Shown piece after piece: positions 9,207-17,542 of a stretch of DNA of 64,000 nucleotides. The DNA is taken from contig NZ_RYFD01000007.1 in NCBI RefSeq assembly GCF_004138135.1, positions 56,695 to 120,694 on the forward strand, written 5' to 3'. The stretch is from Candidatus Oscillochloris fontis (GTDB lineage Bacteria > Chloroflexota > Chloroflexia > Chloroflexales > Chloroflexaceae). Every line of letters begins with the position of its first letter. Position 1 is the stretch's first letter. The notes under the pieces are model-generated. The model was not told the origin of the DNA. It worked only from the letters and a program-made list of their open reading frames with translations, and searched no databases. The position numbers and the translations under genes were made by a program.

Positions 9207-9276
9207 GGTGCGGTAGAGACGCAAGCGGTAGAGACGCAAGCGGTAGAGACGCAAGATTTTGCGTCTCTACCGCACC
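9207..9276. repeat. R1-family repeat with three 15-bp direct units and a hairpin
   Basis: The unit CGGTAGAGACGCAAG occurs three times in tandem at 9211, 9226 and 9241, then the reverse arm GCGTCTCTACCGCACC closes a long hairpin with GGTGCGGTAGAGACGC at 9207. The reverse arm supplies the TAG stop of the NAD-synthase-like gene (9269-9267). Confidence 0.85.
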
Positions 9277-10235
9277 ATGATCGGCTTGGCACGCAGATAC
9301 TCGGTTGAACGATTCTTCTGGGCCAAATCTCGATACACATGCTCCACCTGCTGCGGGCTGATCTGAAGCGCCACCGCTACATCCACCGCCGGAATGTCAT
9401 GATCCAGGCCATACCAAATCAGATCCATCTGCTCAAAGGGCAGCCGAAAATAGAATTCTTCCTGGCTGCACTCGGCACTATACGTATCGGTCGTGGGGGT
9501 GCGATCAATAATCTCCTGCGTCACCCCTAGATAGTCGGCCAATTGGTAGATCTGGGTCTTGTAGAGGTGCTGGATGGGCTGAATATCGGCCCCACCATCG
9601 CCATACTTGACGAAGAAGCCCTGGGCATGTTCGTTGCGGTTGGCGGTACCGATCACCGCGTAGTTACGCTGCTCGGCGTGGTAGTAGAGCATCAGCATCC
9701 GCGAACGCTGCTTCATGTTCGAGGCGGCCACAATCTGGAGGTAGGCCGCTACCGGTAGCACCCGCCGTCGCTCAACCCCATCAGCCCCGGTCAGGCTGAG
9801 CGAGTAGACGTTCAGGCTCCCACGCTCCAACAGATCGCCCGGCAATACCAATTTGATCTTGTCCACTGCGGGGTTGTAGTCCGAGAAGACCGAACGCACC
9901 GCCTCATCTTGACGCGCATAGCAACTCAGCCCCGCCAAGCCCGCCGTCAGATCCTCCTTGATCGCCGTCACCCCATACTTCTCCGCCAGTTGCAGCGCAT
10001 ACTGCTCACTCACCGGGCTGGACGCCTTCTCCGGCATCATCACCGCCAACACCCGCTCGGCCCCAAACGCCCGCACCGCCAAGCCCAACACCGTCGCCGA
10101 GTCAATCCCGCCACTCAAACCCACCACCGCCCCACGGCGGCGGAAATCCTGCTGAATCACTTGACGCATCACCGTTACAATATGGTTGGTCTCGGCCTCA
10201 ACATCGAGTTGTAGGACGTGGGTTCCAAACTGCAT
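9267..10235 (-). CDS. NAD synthase-like ammonia-dependent amidotransferase
   Basis: A 322-residue protein of the NH3-dependent NAD+ synthetase (NadE) family, which adenylates a carboxylate and amidates it. The P-loop-type motif S-G-G-I-D-S-A near residue 42 is intact. G-T-A-N-R-N-E near 190 and K-Y-G-D-G-G-A-D near 205 match NadE active-site segments. The start at 10235 has AGGAG 7-9 nt upstream. It sits between an asparagine-synthase-like gene and an acyl carrier protein gene, so it is probably recruited to a biosynthetic pathway instead of, or as well as, NAD synthesis. NadE-like enzymes in such loci amidate or aminate sugar or acyl carboxylates; the true substrate here is inferred only. 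The stop codon is inside an R1 repeat. Confidence 0.75.
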   Translation of the reverse strand: MQFGTHVLQLDVEAETNHIVTVMRQVIQQDFRRRGAVVGLSGGIDSATVLGLAVRAFGAERVLAVMMPEKASSPVSEQYALQLAEKYGVTAIKEDLTAGLAGLSCYARQDEAVRSVFSDYNPAVDKIKLVLPGDLLERGSLNVYSLSLTGADGVERRRVLPVAAYLQIVAASNMKQRSRMLMLYYHAEQRNYAVIGTANRNEHAQGFFVKYGDGGADIQPIQHLYKTQIYQLADYLGVTQEIIDRTPTTDTYSAECSQEEFYFRLPFEQMDLIWYGLDHDIPAVDVAVALQISPQQVEHVYRDLAQKNRSTEYLRAKPIMVR

Positions 10236-10258
10236 GGTTACTACTCCTTTATACCGAA

Positions 10259-10399
10259 TAAAATGTTCACACTGCGCCTGGAAGTTATTATGTTGACGCA
10301 AAGACGCAAAGACGCAAAGTGTTCAACAACATGACCAATCACAACCTTTGCGACTTCGCGCCTTTGCGTCAAAAAGGGGCTTCGCTCAAGAGCGTTTAC
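10259..10399 (+). repeat. M2-family element, degenerate copy (a)
   Basis: The left end TAAAATGTTCACAC matches the M2 terminal repeat GTAACTGTTCACAC at 11 of 14 positions. The core is the usual pair of G-A-C-G-C-A-A-A-G arms and their complement. The right end, read from the minus strand, begins GTAAACGCTC, and its TAA is the stop codon of the asparagine-synthase-like gene. No target duplication is visible. Confidence 0.6.
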
Positions 10400-12375
10400 C
10401 CCAAACGGGTCATCCGCAGATCGCGCCGCCGCGTCGCCATCTGGTGATCCCAATCAGCAATGAACATGTGGTGGATCAGTTGTGTTGTTAGTACCCCAAT
10501 GAAGGCCATTTGATCCACCTCACTGAAAGCGGGCGATTTCTGGGCCTTCGCGACCAACAGGCGTACCGCTTGGGGCGCGAAGATACCACTGGCGCGGATC
10601 TGTGGGTCACTCAACAACTCCTGGGCATAGTCGGGCAGCGCACGCCCGTTAAAGACGCTGCGGATGGGGGCGCGGTAGGGCTGTTTGAGCCGCCCGACGA
10701 TCTCGTCCGGCGCAATGCCCTGCGCCGCCCGGCGCAGAATGTACTTCTCGCCCCGCAAGCCGCGCAGCTTCCAACGCGCCGGGATACGGTTGCTCAATGC
10801 CACCATATGTTGATCAAGGAAGGGGTGTCGGCACTCCACCGCATGCGCCATGCCCACCCGATCCCCCTGCGAAGCAAGCAGATAGGCCGAGAGGAAGGTC
10901 GTGATCTCGGTATACTGCGCCCGCGCCAGTGGTTCCCACTGCATCATCTCGCGTGGCAACTGCACCGCAATCGTATCCACAACGTGGTAATCGGCCAAGC
11001 TCGCCACCAGATCCGGCGCGAAGAGGCGGTGGGTACGGCGCGTGTTCTGCCAACGCAACATGTGGCTGTAGTAGGGCAGATCGGTCTCAGTCAGATGCTG
11101 GCCAAAGAAGGGCCGCAGCATCTCCGGCGAGAGCGATTGCAGATCGCGAATATGCTCATAGATGCGGCTCAAGAGCAGCGGGCGCAAACGTGAATCGGGC
11201 TGACGCGCCCAAAAACGGCGCACCAGCGTCTCCTTGAAGATGTCGTAGCCACCAAAAAACTCATCGGCCCCTTCCCCAGAGAGCATCACCTTCAGCCCAT
11301 GCTGATGTACGAGTTGCGAGAGCAGGTACATCGCCACCGGCGTGAGCCGCAACAACGGCACCTCGGTATGCCAGAGCACATCGGGCAGGGTGGCACGGAT
11401 ACGCTCGGCATCACACTCGATCACATGGTGCAGCGTCCCCAACTGCTCGGCCACCTGAAACTGATAACTGCGCTCATCATAGGCATCATCGTGGAAGGCC
11501 ACCGAGAAGGTATGCAGTTGGTGCGGCAACTGCGCCTGTGCAATGCTCGAAATCAGGGTCGAATCAAGCCCACCACTCAGATACGCCCCCACCGGCACAT
11601 CGGCGCGCAGCCGTAGCCGCGTGGCCTGCTGCAAGGTAGCGCGGATCTCCTCCACATACTCCTCAGGCGTGCGCGACTCGATCTCATCGGCGGCGGGAAA
11701 GCGCAGGTGCCAGTAGGCGTGCTGGCGTAATTCGGCGCTACCGGGGTGCGCAAAGAGCACGTGGCCCGGTAGCACCTCGCGCACCCCCGCCATGATGCTG
11801 CCCCCCGGTAAGGGCGACCAGAGCGTAAAGACTTGGGCCATACCGTGGGCATCCAACTGGCGCGGTACACCCGCCGCAAAGAGCGCCTTGATCTCCGAGG
11901 CAAACAGGAACTGCCCCTGGTAGGTGGTGTAGAAGAGCGGGCGTACCCCCAGACGATCCCGCCCCAGCATCAGCCGCTGCTGACGCGCATCCCAGAGGGC
12001 CACCGCAAACTGGCCATTCAGCGCCTCAATCGCCTGCCAGCCCTGCTCCTCGTACAGATGCACCAGCACCTCGGTATCCGAATCGGTACGAAACTGGTGG
12101 CCCCGCTCGCGCAGGCCGTCGCGCAGTTCAACATAGTTAAAGAACTCGCCATTACAGATCGCCCAGATCGTACCATCTTCGTTAGGAATAGGCTGGAGTC
12201 CATTACCCACGCCCACAATACTCAGGCGTGCGTGCGCCAACCCCACCCGATCATCAGCATAGAACCCCGCCTCCTCCGGGCCACGGTGGGTGAGCATCGT
12301 GAGCATAGCATGCAGATCGGGCAGTGGCGTTCCCCGTGCCGCAGTGAGGTTCAAGGCTCCCGCGATCCCACACAT
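10396..12375 (-). CDS. Asparagine synthase-like glutamine amidotransferase
   Basis: A 659-residue two-domain amidotransferase. The start at 12375 gives M-C-G-I-A-G, exposing Cys1 as the glutaminase nucleophile after Met removal; AGGAGG lies 7 nt upstream. Residues 1-200 are the class II glutaminase domain (R-L-S-I-V-G, then C-N-G-E-F-F-N-Y). The synthase domain has the pyrophosphate loop Y-L-S-G-G-L-D-S-T near residue 265 and the G-E-G-A-D-E-F-F-G-G segment near 370. It is longer than housekeeping AsnB and resembles amidotransferases of polysaccharide and secondary-metabolite loci. With the downstream NadE-like enzyme, acyl-AMP ligase and carrier protein it probably amidates a carboxylated intermediate. 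Both its ribosome-binding region and its stop codon lie in M2-type repeats. Confidence 0.85.
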   Translation of the reverse strand: MCGIAGALNLTAARGTPLPDLHAMLTMLTHRGPEEAGFYADDRVGLAHARLSIVGVGNGLQPIPNEDGTIWAICNGEFFNYVELRDGLRERGHQFRTDSDTEVLVHLYEEQGWQAIEALNGQFAVALWDARQQRLMLGRDRLGVRPLFYTTYQGQFLFASEIKALFAAGVPRQLDAHGMAQVFTLWSPLPGGSIMAGVREVLPGHVLFAHPGSAELRQHAYWHLRFPAADEIESRTPEEYVEEIRATLQQATRLRLRADVPVGAYLSGGLDSTLISSIAQAQLPHQLHTFSVAFHDDAYDERSYQFQVAEQLGTLHHVIECDAERIRATLPDVLWHTEVPLLRLTPVAMYLLSQLVHQHGLKVMLSGEGADEFFGGYDIFKETLVRRFWARQPDSRLRPLLLSRIYEHIRDLQSLSPEMLRPFFGQHLTETDLPYYSHMLRWQNTRRTHRLFAPDLVASLADYHVVDTIAVQLPREMMQWEPLARAQYTEITTFLSAYLLASQGDRVGMAHAVECRHPFLDQHMVALSNRIPARWKLRGLRGEKYILRRAAQGIAPDEIVGRLKQPYRAPIRSVFNGRALPDYAQELLSDPQIRASGIFAPQAVRLLVAKAQKSPAFSEVDQMAFIGVLTTQLIHHMFIADWDHQMATRRRDLRMTRLG

Positions 12376-12377
12376 CC

Positions 12378-12508
12378 GCAACCTCCTTCATACCGGCTTT
12401 GACGCAAAGACGCCAAGGCGCAAAGTCTTATTGAGCCCTATCACCTTTGCGTCCTTGCACCTTAGCGTCAACATGCGGCTGCTGTTTCCTCCAAGTATGA
12501 CCAGTCAC
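12378..12508 (-). repeat. M2-family element, inverted degenerate copy (b)
   Basis: Read on the minus strand this matches M2 from its left end (GTGACTGGTCATACTTGG at 12508-12491), through the G-A-C-G-C-A-A-A-G arms, to a right-hand segment ATGAAGGAGG. That segment corresponds to ATGCGAGGAG in the intact copy at 49669. The far right terminal repeat is replaced by the start of the downstream coding region. The element fills the gap between the acyl-AMP ligase and amidotransferase genes. Confidence 0.6.
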
Positions 12509-12518
12509 CCTTACATGC

Positions 12519-13994
12519 TCACTCCATCTCGCGCAACGCCGTCTTCAAGATCTTACCCTGCTGATTCATCGGCATCTGATCGAGTACCCGCACCTCACGC
12601 GGCACCATGTAGCGCGGCAGATTGCGCCGACACTGATCCAAGATGGCCTCAGTAGGCAAATCTGCCCCCGGCTGGAGGGTGACAAAGAGCCGGATCAACT
12701 CGCCCAACAGCGGATCGGGCACCCCAATCGCTGCCGCCGCGACCACCTGCGGCAAGGCCATCGCACACGCCTCGATCTCATAACTACTCACCCGATGACC
12801 GAGCGACTTGATGAAATCCTTCTGACGATCAACGATGAAAATGAAGCCTTCTGCATCCACCGTGGCCATATCACCGGTGTGGAGCGCCCCATCAATAAAA
12901 CTGAGCGCGGTCGCCTCCGGCTCATCTAGGTACCCCGCCGTGATGTTGGCCCCCCGCGCCACGATCTGCCCCACCTCACCCGGACGCACATCCTCGCCCG
13001 CCGCGTTCAGCACCCGTAATTCCACCCCTGGCAAGCCGCGCCCAATCGAGCCGAGTTTACTGTGCAACAGATCGGCGGGCAGACACGAGAGCCGTGCGGT
13101 AGCCTCGGTCTGTCCGTACATCACAAAGATGCGCGCCGCTGGGCGAAGGCTGGCCAATTCGGCGACCAGAACCGGCTGAAGTTTGCCGCCCGCTTGCTGA
13201 AAGGTGCGTAAACTCGCTAAGCTGCGCCGTGGAAAAGTAGAGTTGCGTAACAACATTTGGTAGATCGAAGGCACCCCCGCAAAGCTCGTACACTGATGGA
13301 ATTCAATCTCATTCAGCACCACTTCGATCAAGATGGTGTTACTCGCTAACACAAGGCTCGCACCCATCCGCAAATGGGTATGCAAGAGCGACGTACCAAA
13401 GCAGTAGTGAAAGGGTAAGACCACCATTATGCGATCATCATAAACAATGTTTAATGATGCAATAATCGAATTTGTATTCGCTTGTATGTTACCGTGAGTG
13501 ACACAAACCGCACGCGCTTGTGCGGTTGTCCCCGATGTCAACATGAGCGCCGCCAGATCGTGAGGAGCACAGGCGACACTCGCGGGCCAGGGTGGCCCCG
13601 CATGCACCGCAGCATCGATCAGAGTTGGGGTGAGCACCGGGAGATCCGCAAAGACCGCCCGTACCGGCGGGCTGAGGTGCGCCTCAAGGCCACATACCAC
13701 CCGACACTGCACCCGTTGCTGCATCACCCGCAGTTGGGGCGGGCGCACCGCAGGCGAAAAAGGCACCGCAACTGCCCCCAGTTTGAGCGTTGCCAAATAC
13801 GCAACCACCCAAAACCACGAGTTGGCCCCAAAAATTCCCACCCGATCTTGCACCCCTATTCCATGCATCTGTAACACATTTGCCATTACATCTACTAGTA
13901 TATGTAGTTGAGCATAGGTATACGTCCGATCCCCATCAATCAGCGCGGTGCGCTGATCATCCCTATGCTCCAGCAGGTAGTCGGCAGTGTTCAT
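12519..13994 (-). CDS. AMP-forming acyl-CoA/acyl-ACP ligase
   Basis: A 491-residue adenylate-forming enzyme that activates a carboxylic acid with ATP and passes it to a thiol, here most likely the carrier protein encoded downstream. Motifs in order: the AMP-binding loop L-T-S-G-T-T-A-Q-A-R near residue 155, M-Y-G-Q-T-E-A-T near 300, the hinge D-R-Q-K-D near 395, and the C-terminal Q-Q-G-K-I-L-K with the catalytic lysine near 483. The residue after the phosphate-binding turn is alanine where lysine is common (T-A-Q-A-R, not T-G-x-P-K), so this loop is somewhat divergent. It is the first gene of the accessory operon and sits directly behind a consensus promoter. It resembles stand-alone acyl ligases in exopolysaccharide clusters. 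Confidence 0.85.
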   Translation of the reverse strand: MNTADYLLEHRDDQRTALIDGDRTYTYAQLHILVDVMANVLQMHGIGVQDRVGIFGANSWFWVVAYLATLKLGAVAVPFSPAVRPPQLRVMQQRVQCRVVCGLEAHLSPPVRAVFADLPVLTPTLIDAAVHAGPPWPASVACAPHDLAALMLTSGTTAQARAVCVTHGNIQANTNSIIASLNIVYDDRIMVVLPFHYCFGTSLLHTHLRMGASLVLASNTILIEVVLNEIEFHQCTSFAGVPSIYQMLLRNSTFPRRSLASLRTFQQAGGKLQPVLVAELASLRPAARIFVMYGQTEATARLSCLPADLLHSKLGSIGRGLPGVELRVLNAAGEDVRPGEVGQIVARGANITAGYLDEPEATALSFIDGALHTGDMATVDAEGFIFIVDRQKDFIKSLGHRVSSYEIEACAMALPQVVAAAAIGVPDPLLGELIRLFVTLQPGADLPTEAILDQCRRNLPRYMVPREVRVLDQMPMNQQGKILKTALREME

Positions 13995-14059
13995 CGGTGT
14001 TGGCTTTGTTGTGGTTAATAATGGTGAAAATATGAAATTTAATTCACTGAAGGTACACT

Positions 14060-14088
14060 ATCATAGTACCAAGAAATATCATTGTCAA
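14060..14088 (-). promoter_or_regulatory. Consensus sigma-70 promoter of the accessory operon
   Basis: Minus strand: TTGACA (14088-14083), 17-bp spacer, TATGAT (14065-14060). This is a near-perfect promoter pointing at the acyl-AMP ligase gene that starts at 13994, giving a leader of about 60 nt. The surrounding DNA is clearly more AT-rich than the coding regions. Confidence 0.8.
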
Positions 14089-14161
14089 TAGACAAAAATT
14101 GTTATCTGAGAATGAAAAATATCTCACCTAAAGATGTTTTTTTTCACAAGAAATACAAAAC

Positions 14162-14205
14162 AAAAAAAGTGAAGGCTGCCCCTCACAGGCAGCCTTCACT
14201 TTTTT
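14162..14205 (-). terminator. Strong intrinsic terminator, symmetric
   Basis: An 18-bp stem (arm AAGTGAAGGCTGCC and its complement, loop of 7 nt) is flanked by A7 on one side and T6 on the other, so it can stop transcription from both directions. It lies 7 bp beyond the stop of the small gene at 14212 and about 75 bp upstream of the accessory operon promoter. Confidence 0.9.
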
Positions 14206-14211
14206 GGGTTC

Positions 14212-14442
14212 CTAGGCAGCTTCAATACGTCTCACAACCACATTGGCGGATGGCACCAGCGGCTCTGATGGATACCGTTTCTCTTGCGGTTGTCGCCCGA
14301 CCATCATCCATCTGATAACTGAACCTTGTTGGGGGAAGGTACGTGCCGCATACTTAAGCTGTTTATGCGAAGCAAATGGGGCTTCATACGACCCACGCAT
14401 AGGGTTCATCTCTGGGCTGCTATACCAGCGACGCGGTTTCAT
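14212..14442 (-). CDS. Small basic protein of unknown function
   Basis: A 76-residue basic protein that I do not recognise. It has no signal peptide or membrane span. The N-terminus is Arg/Tyr/Pro-rich (M-K-P-R-R-W-Y-S-S-P), the middle contains H-K-Q-L-K-Y-A-A-R, and it ends V-V-V-R-R-I-E-A-A. The ATG at 14442 has a GTGGAG site upstream; a further ATG six codons earlier is also possible. Evidence that it is a real gene is contextual: a perfect TTGACA-17-TATAAT promoter sits upstream, a strong terminator starts 7 bp after the stop, and nothing else occupies the transcript. A non-coding RNA in place of a protein is possible but I see no match to tmRNA or RNase P RNA. Confidence 0.6.
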   Translation of the reverse strand: MKPRRWYSSPEMNPMRGSYEAPFASHKQLKYAARTFPQQGSVIRWMMVGRQPQEKRYPSEPLVPSANVVVRRIEAA

Positions 14443-14534
14443 GCGACAACTCCACAACACAACGGTGGTACTCGATCAACACTTATATGGGGAAAACACT
14501 ACGTATCACCGTCGTATTCTCTTATCAAGGCGAC

Positions 14535-14565
14535 AATAGGCAGGGGGACTATTCCCCCTGCCTAT
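14535..14565 (-). other. Hairpin at the 5' end of the small-gene transcript
   Basis: An almost perfect stem with arms AATAGGCAGGGGGA and its complement begins about 8-10 nt after the predicted transcription start. With no U-run after it, it is more likely a stabilising or regulatory 5' structure than a terminator. It is followed by about 90 nt of leader before the ATG. Confidence 0.6.
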
Positions 14566-14579
14566 TATAAAGGAGCACT

Positions 14580-14608
14580 ATTATAGCTTTGCTATTAGTC
14601 AATGTCAA
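14580..14608 (-). promoter_or_regulatory. Perfect consensus sigma-70 promoter of the small gene
   Basis: Minus strand: TTGACA (14608-14603), 17-bp spacer, TATAAT (14585-14580). Transcription would start near 14573, leaving a leader of about 130 nt before the ATG at 14442. It is the best-matching promoter in the window. Confidence 0.85.
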
Positions 14609-14628
14609 TAGGGTTGAATAGCTTAATC

Positions 14629-14826
14629 AGGGCATGTGCAAAGTCACCTCCGGTGGGGAGACGAGTGTGGCACAGCCGCTCATTCACATGAACGTTAGGG
14701 CTACCGCCCTAAAAACGATGCTTCAGACCCTCTTTTTCTCTGATGTTGGCGGCTTCGCCGCCAACATCAGAGAAAAAAGTTCTTCGGGGGCAGCGAAACC
14801 TCCCCGAACCCCCACCGGAGGTGACC
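14629..14826. repeat. M1-family element, diverged copy (A), possible dcw terminator
   Basis: The interval from 14443 to 14832 holds no other gene. The left end AGGGCATGTGCAAAGT resembles the M1 terminal repeat, and ACCTCCGGTGGGG recurs inverted at 14809-14821. The variable hairpin lies at 14738-14772 (arm CTCTGATGTTGGCGGC). Read in the ftsZ direction, a G/C hairpin is followed by GAAGAACTTTTTT, so this copy could terminate the dcw transcript. Confidence 0.65.
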
Positions 14827-14832
14827 TAATTC

Positions 14833-16026
14833 CTACTTCCCCCGATTCCGATTGCGCAGGAAGGGCGGAATGTCCAGATCATCGCTGCTGCTGTAGTTGG
14901 ACGCCGGACGCGCCGGAGGGGGCGTTGACTGCGCAGGTGGCTGCGGTGCCGCTGGCTGCGCCGGGCGCGTCGGCTGCGCGGTCAGCCCTGTCGCATGGCC
15001 CGTGCTCGTCGCCTGGGTCGGGTACGAGCGCATCCGCTTGATATTCACGTTATCACCGGGGCGCGAGATGTCGAACCCGGTGGCGATCAGTGTTACCTTC
15101 ACCTCGCCGGGCGGGTAGGTCGGGTCAATCACCGCCCCCACGATGATGTTAGCATCCGGATCAACCTGCTTGGCCACAATATCGGCAGCCTCGTACACCT
15201 CCAAAATACCCAGATCCTCGCCGCCGGTGACATTGAAGAGGACGCCTCGCGCTCCGTCAATACTCACCTCCAGCAAGGGGCTGGCAATCGCCTGGTTCAC
15301 CGCATCTACCATGCGGCTATCGCCGCTGCCCATACCAATCGCCATCAGCGCCGAGCCCTGCTGGGCCATAATCGTCTTTACGTCTGCAAAGTCTACATTG
15401 ATCAGACCGCGCTGAGTGATCAGGTCGGAGATGCCCTGAATACCCTGGCGCAATACGTTATCAGCCATCTGGAAAGCTTGGGTAAAGGTTGTATTTTTGC
15501 TGGCTGTCTGGAGCAGGCGGTCGTTGGGAATGACGATCAGGGTGTCTACCACCGGACGCAACTGCTCAATGCCCTGCTCGGCCATCTTGCGGCGATGGTT
15601 GCCCTCAAAGGTGAAGGGCCGCGTCACCACACCCACCGTCAGTGCGCCCAGATCGTGCGCCACCCCGGCAATGATCGGCGAGGCACCCGTGCCCGTACCA
15701 CCACCCATGCCCGCCGCCACGAAGACCATGTCCGCACCCTTGAGCTGCTCGTACACGTCCTCCTGGTTCTCCTCAGCCGCCTTCTGCCCGATCACCGGGT
15801 TGCCGCCACTCCCCAACCCACGTGTCAGTTTGTCACCAATGCGGATACGAACCGGGGCGAGCGAGTGCATCAGCGCCTGGACATCGGTGTTCACGGTGAT
15901 GAACTCCACGCCCTGCACACCGTCAGCGATCATACGATCAACTGCGTTGCTCCCACCGCCCCCGACACCAACCACCTTGATCTGGGCGAAGTCCTCGTAG
16001 CTGAAATTATTGTTGCGCTCCACCAT
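14833..16026 (-). CDS. ftsZ: Cell division protein FtsZ
   Basis: A 397-residue tubulin-like GTPase that forms the division ring. The start at 16026 is set by AGGAGG 6 nt upstream; an open extension of 15 codons before it is not used. The GTP-binding loops are intact: V-G-G-G-G-S-N-A-V near residue 22 and G-M-G-G-G-T-G-T-G near 107 (tubulin signature). The C-terminal linker is rich in Pro, Thr and Gln. The conserved tail D-L-D-I-P-P-F-L-R, which binds FtsA and other partners, is followed by a short basic end. It is the last gene of the dcw cluster, 87 bp after ftsA. Confidence 0.98.
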   Translation of the reverse strand: MVERNNNFSYEDFAQIKVVGVGGGGSNAVDRMIADGVQGVEFITVNTDVQALMHSLAPVRIRIGDKLTRGLGSGGNPVIGQKAAEENQEDVYEQLKGADMVFVAAGMGGGTGTGASPIIAGVAHDLGALTVGVVTRPFTFEGNHRRKMAEQGIEQLRPVVDTLIVIPNDRLLQTASKNTTFTQAFQMADNVLRQGIQGISDLITQRGLINVDFADVKTIMAQQGSALMAIGMGSGDSRMVDAVNQAIASPLLEVSIDGARGVLFNVTGGEDLGILEVYEAADIVAKQVDPDANIIVGAVIDPTYPPGEVKVTLIATGFDISRPGDNVNIKRMRSYPTQATSTGHATGLTAQPTRPAQPAAPQPPAQSTPPPARPASNYSSSDDLDIPPFLRNRNRGK

Positions 16027-16113
16027 ATCCGTCCTCCTGCGTGATGACAAACGATAAACGACGAACGACATACGACGTACCCGCGACCGTTGGTCGCCCG
16101 CCGTCAGTCAAGG

Positions 16114-17364
16114 TCAGGGTAAGAACTCCCGCATCCAGCCCTTGAACCGTTCATAGACATTCCCCCAACCTTGACGCTCTTCCGAGCGGTGAGTCGGGCC
16201 TAGCATCGAGAGGCCATGGCGCGCTCCCCAGCGCAACAACCCTACTCCCGTAGCATAGGATGGACTGTCGAGCGAATCGGCTAACCCCGTGAGGTCACTC
16301 GGTATACCGATCCGCACTGGCATCCCTAGCATCTCGCGCACCAATTCGTCAAAGCCGCTTAGTTGGGCTGCCCCGCCGGTAAGTACGATCCCCGCCGGTA
16401 ACATCCCTTCGTAGCCGCTGCGCTTGATTTCATTATAGATTAACTCTACCACCTGCTCGGCCCGCGCTTGAATGATCTCGTTGAGCAGGTGCCGACTAAT
16501 CTGCTGCTTCTCCCCCACCGTCAGGGTCTCGGCATCAATCAGGTCTGAGGTGTCATCAGGTGCGGGTGGTTCGCCCGCTATCGCTGAACCATACTTGAGT
16601 TTGAGGTATTCAGCCGTATTATGCGGTGTATGCAGCACATACACAATATCATTCGTAAAGTGGGTGCCCCCCACTGGTAGAACGCTGGTGTGCCAGACCC
16701 CACCCTGAACAAAGATCGCCATGTCGGTGGTGCCGCCACCCATATCCACTAGCATCACCCCACGATCCTTATCCTCAGCGGTTAGTACCGCTTCACCCGA
16801 AGCTAAGGGTTGCAACACCAGATCATCAATCTCGACTCCGGCTTTCTGCACGCTCTTGATCAGGTTCTGGATGGCCATCACCTCGCCGGTGACAATGTGT
16901 GTCTCGACCTCAAGCCGAAATCCACTCATCCCTATCGGATCGCGGATGCCCTCGTGCCCATCAACCACGTAGGCACGCGGAATGACATGAATGATCTCGC
17001 GCTGGGTAGGAATCGCCACCGCCTGCGCCGACTCAACCGCCCGCGCTACATCATTGCGGGTGATCTCGTGGTCGGGACGCTGTACCGCCACAACCCCTCG
17101 GCTGTTGAGCGAGGCAATATGCCGCCCGGCAACCCCCACAAACGCGGTGCCAATGCGGTAGCCACTCAGTCGCTCGGCCTTCTCAATACTGGTCGCAATC
17201 GCATTCACTGCATCATCAATATTGACCACCACGCCCTTATCGAGCCCTTTGCTGGGCGTTAGGCCAACTCCGAGAATGTTCATACTACCCGCGTCGGAGA
17301 CCTGGGCGACAATCGTACAGACTTTGGTCGTCCCGACATCAATACCGACAATAGTACGCTGCAT
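16114..17364 (-). CDS. ftsA: Cell division protein FtsA
   Basis: A 416-residue actin-like ATPase that tethers FtsZ filaments to the membrane. The start at 17364 follows a GGAAGAG site; the open frame upstream has no ribosome site. Visible motifs are the phosphate-1 loop G-I-D-V-G-T-T-K-V at residues 6-14, the SHS2-type 1C region (residues about 80-160), the phosphate-2 loop D-M-G-G-G-T-T-D near 206, and G-G-A-A-Q near 325. The C-terminus (W-M-R-E-F-L-P) is a short amphipathic membrane-targeting helix. It lies between ftsQ and ftsZ in the standard order. Confidence 0.96.
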   Translation of the reverse strand: MQRTIVGIDVGTTKVCTIVAQVSDAGSMNILGVGLTPSKGLDKGVVVNIDDAVNAIATSIEKAERLSGYRIGTAFVGVAGRHIASLNSRGVVAVQRPDHEITRNDVARAVESAQAVAIPTQREIIHVIPRAYVVDGHEGIRDPIGMSGFRLEVETHIVTGEVMAIQNLIKSVQKAGVEIDDLVLQPLASGEAVLTAEDKDRGVMLVDMGGGTTDMAIFVQGGVWHTSVLPVGGTHFTNDIVYVLHTPHNTAEYLKLKYGSAIAGEPPAPDDTSDLIDAETLTVGEKQQISRHLLNEIIQARAEQVVELIYNEIKRSGYEGMLPAGIVLTGGAAQLSGFDELVREMLGMPVRIGIPSDLTGLADSLDSPSYATGVGLLRWGARHGLSMLGPTHRSEERQGWGNVYERFKGWMREFLP

Positions 17365-17484
17365 TGGCTTCTCTTCCAGTAAGGCGGCAGGTGGCAGGTC
17401 GCAGGTCTCTGCCTCCACATGCCTATACAGTGCTCCCAATCCTACTCTCGTCCTGATACCGCTGAGAAATGTTCCTGCATCCCT

Positions 17485-17517
17485 AGCTTCCGGCAAGCTT
17501 CAAGCTTCTTGAAAGCT
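17485..17517. repeat. Small AGCTTCC-type hairpin repeat
   Basis: Imperfect palindrome with AGCTTCCGGCAAGCTT followed by its partial complement, in the gap between ftsQ and ftsA. Related hairpins lie at 32730-32765 and 45807-45842, all intergenic. Confidence 0.5.
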
Positions 17518-17542
17518 CATACGGCAAGATCCTGCGCGTATG

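Noticed and set aside
9267..10235. Housekeeping NadE
   Set aside because: Not excluded, but placement between an AsnB-like amidotransferase and a carrier protein in a dedicated operon makes a pathway-specific role more likely; kept as NadE-like without a gene symbol.
14164..14573. tmRNA or RNase P RNA candidate
   Set aside because: Length and terminator fit, but the conserved tmRNA ends, a tag peptide ending in A-L-A-A and the RNase P core motifs are not seen; an open reading frame fills most of it.
14995..16044. Long plus-strand open frame opposite ftsZ
   Set aside because: It is the shadow of ftsZ codon use; composition is His/Arg-rich and there is no family resemblance. The same applies to the minus-strand frame opposite the vWA gene at 37910-38965.
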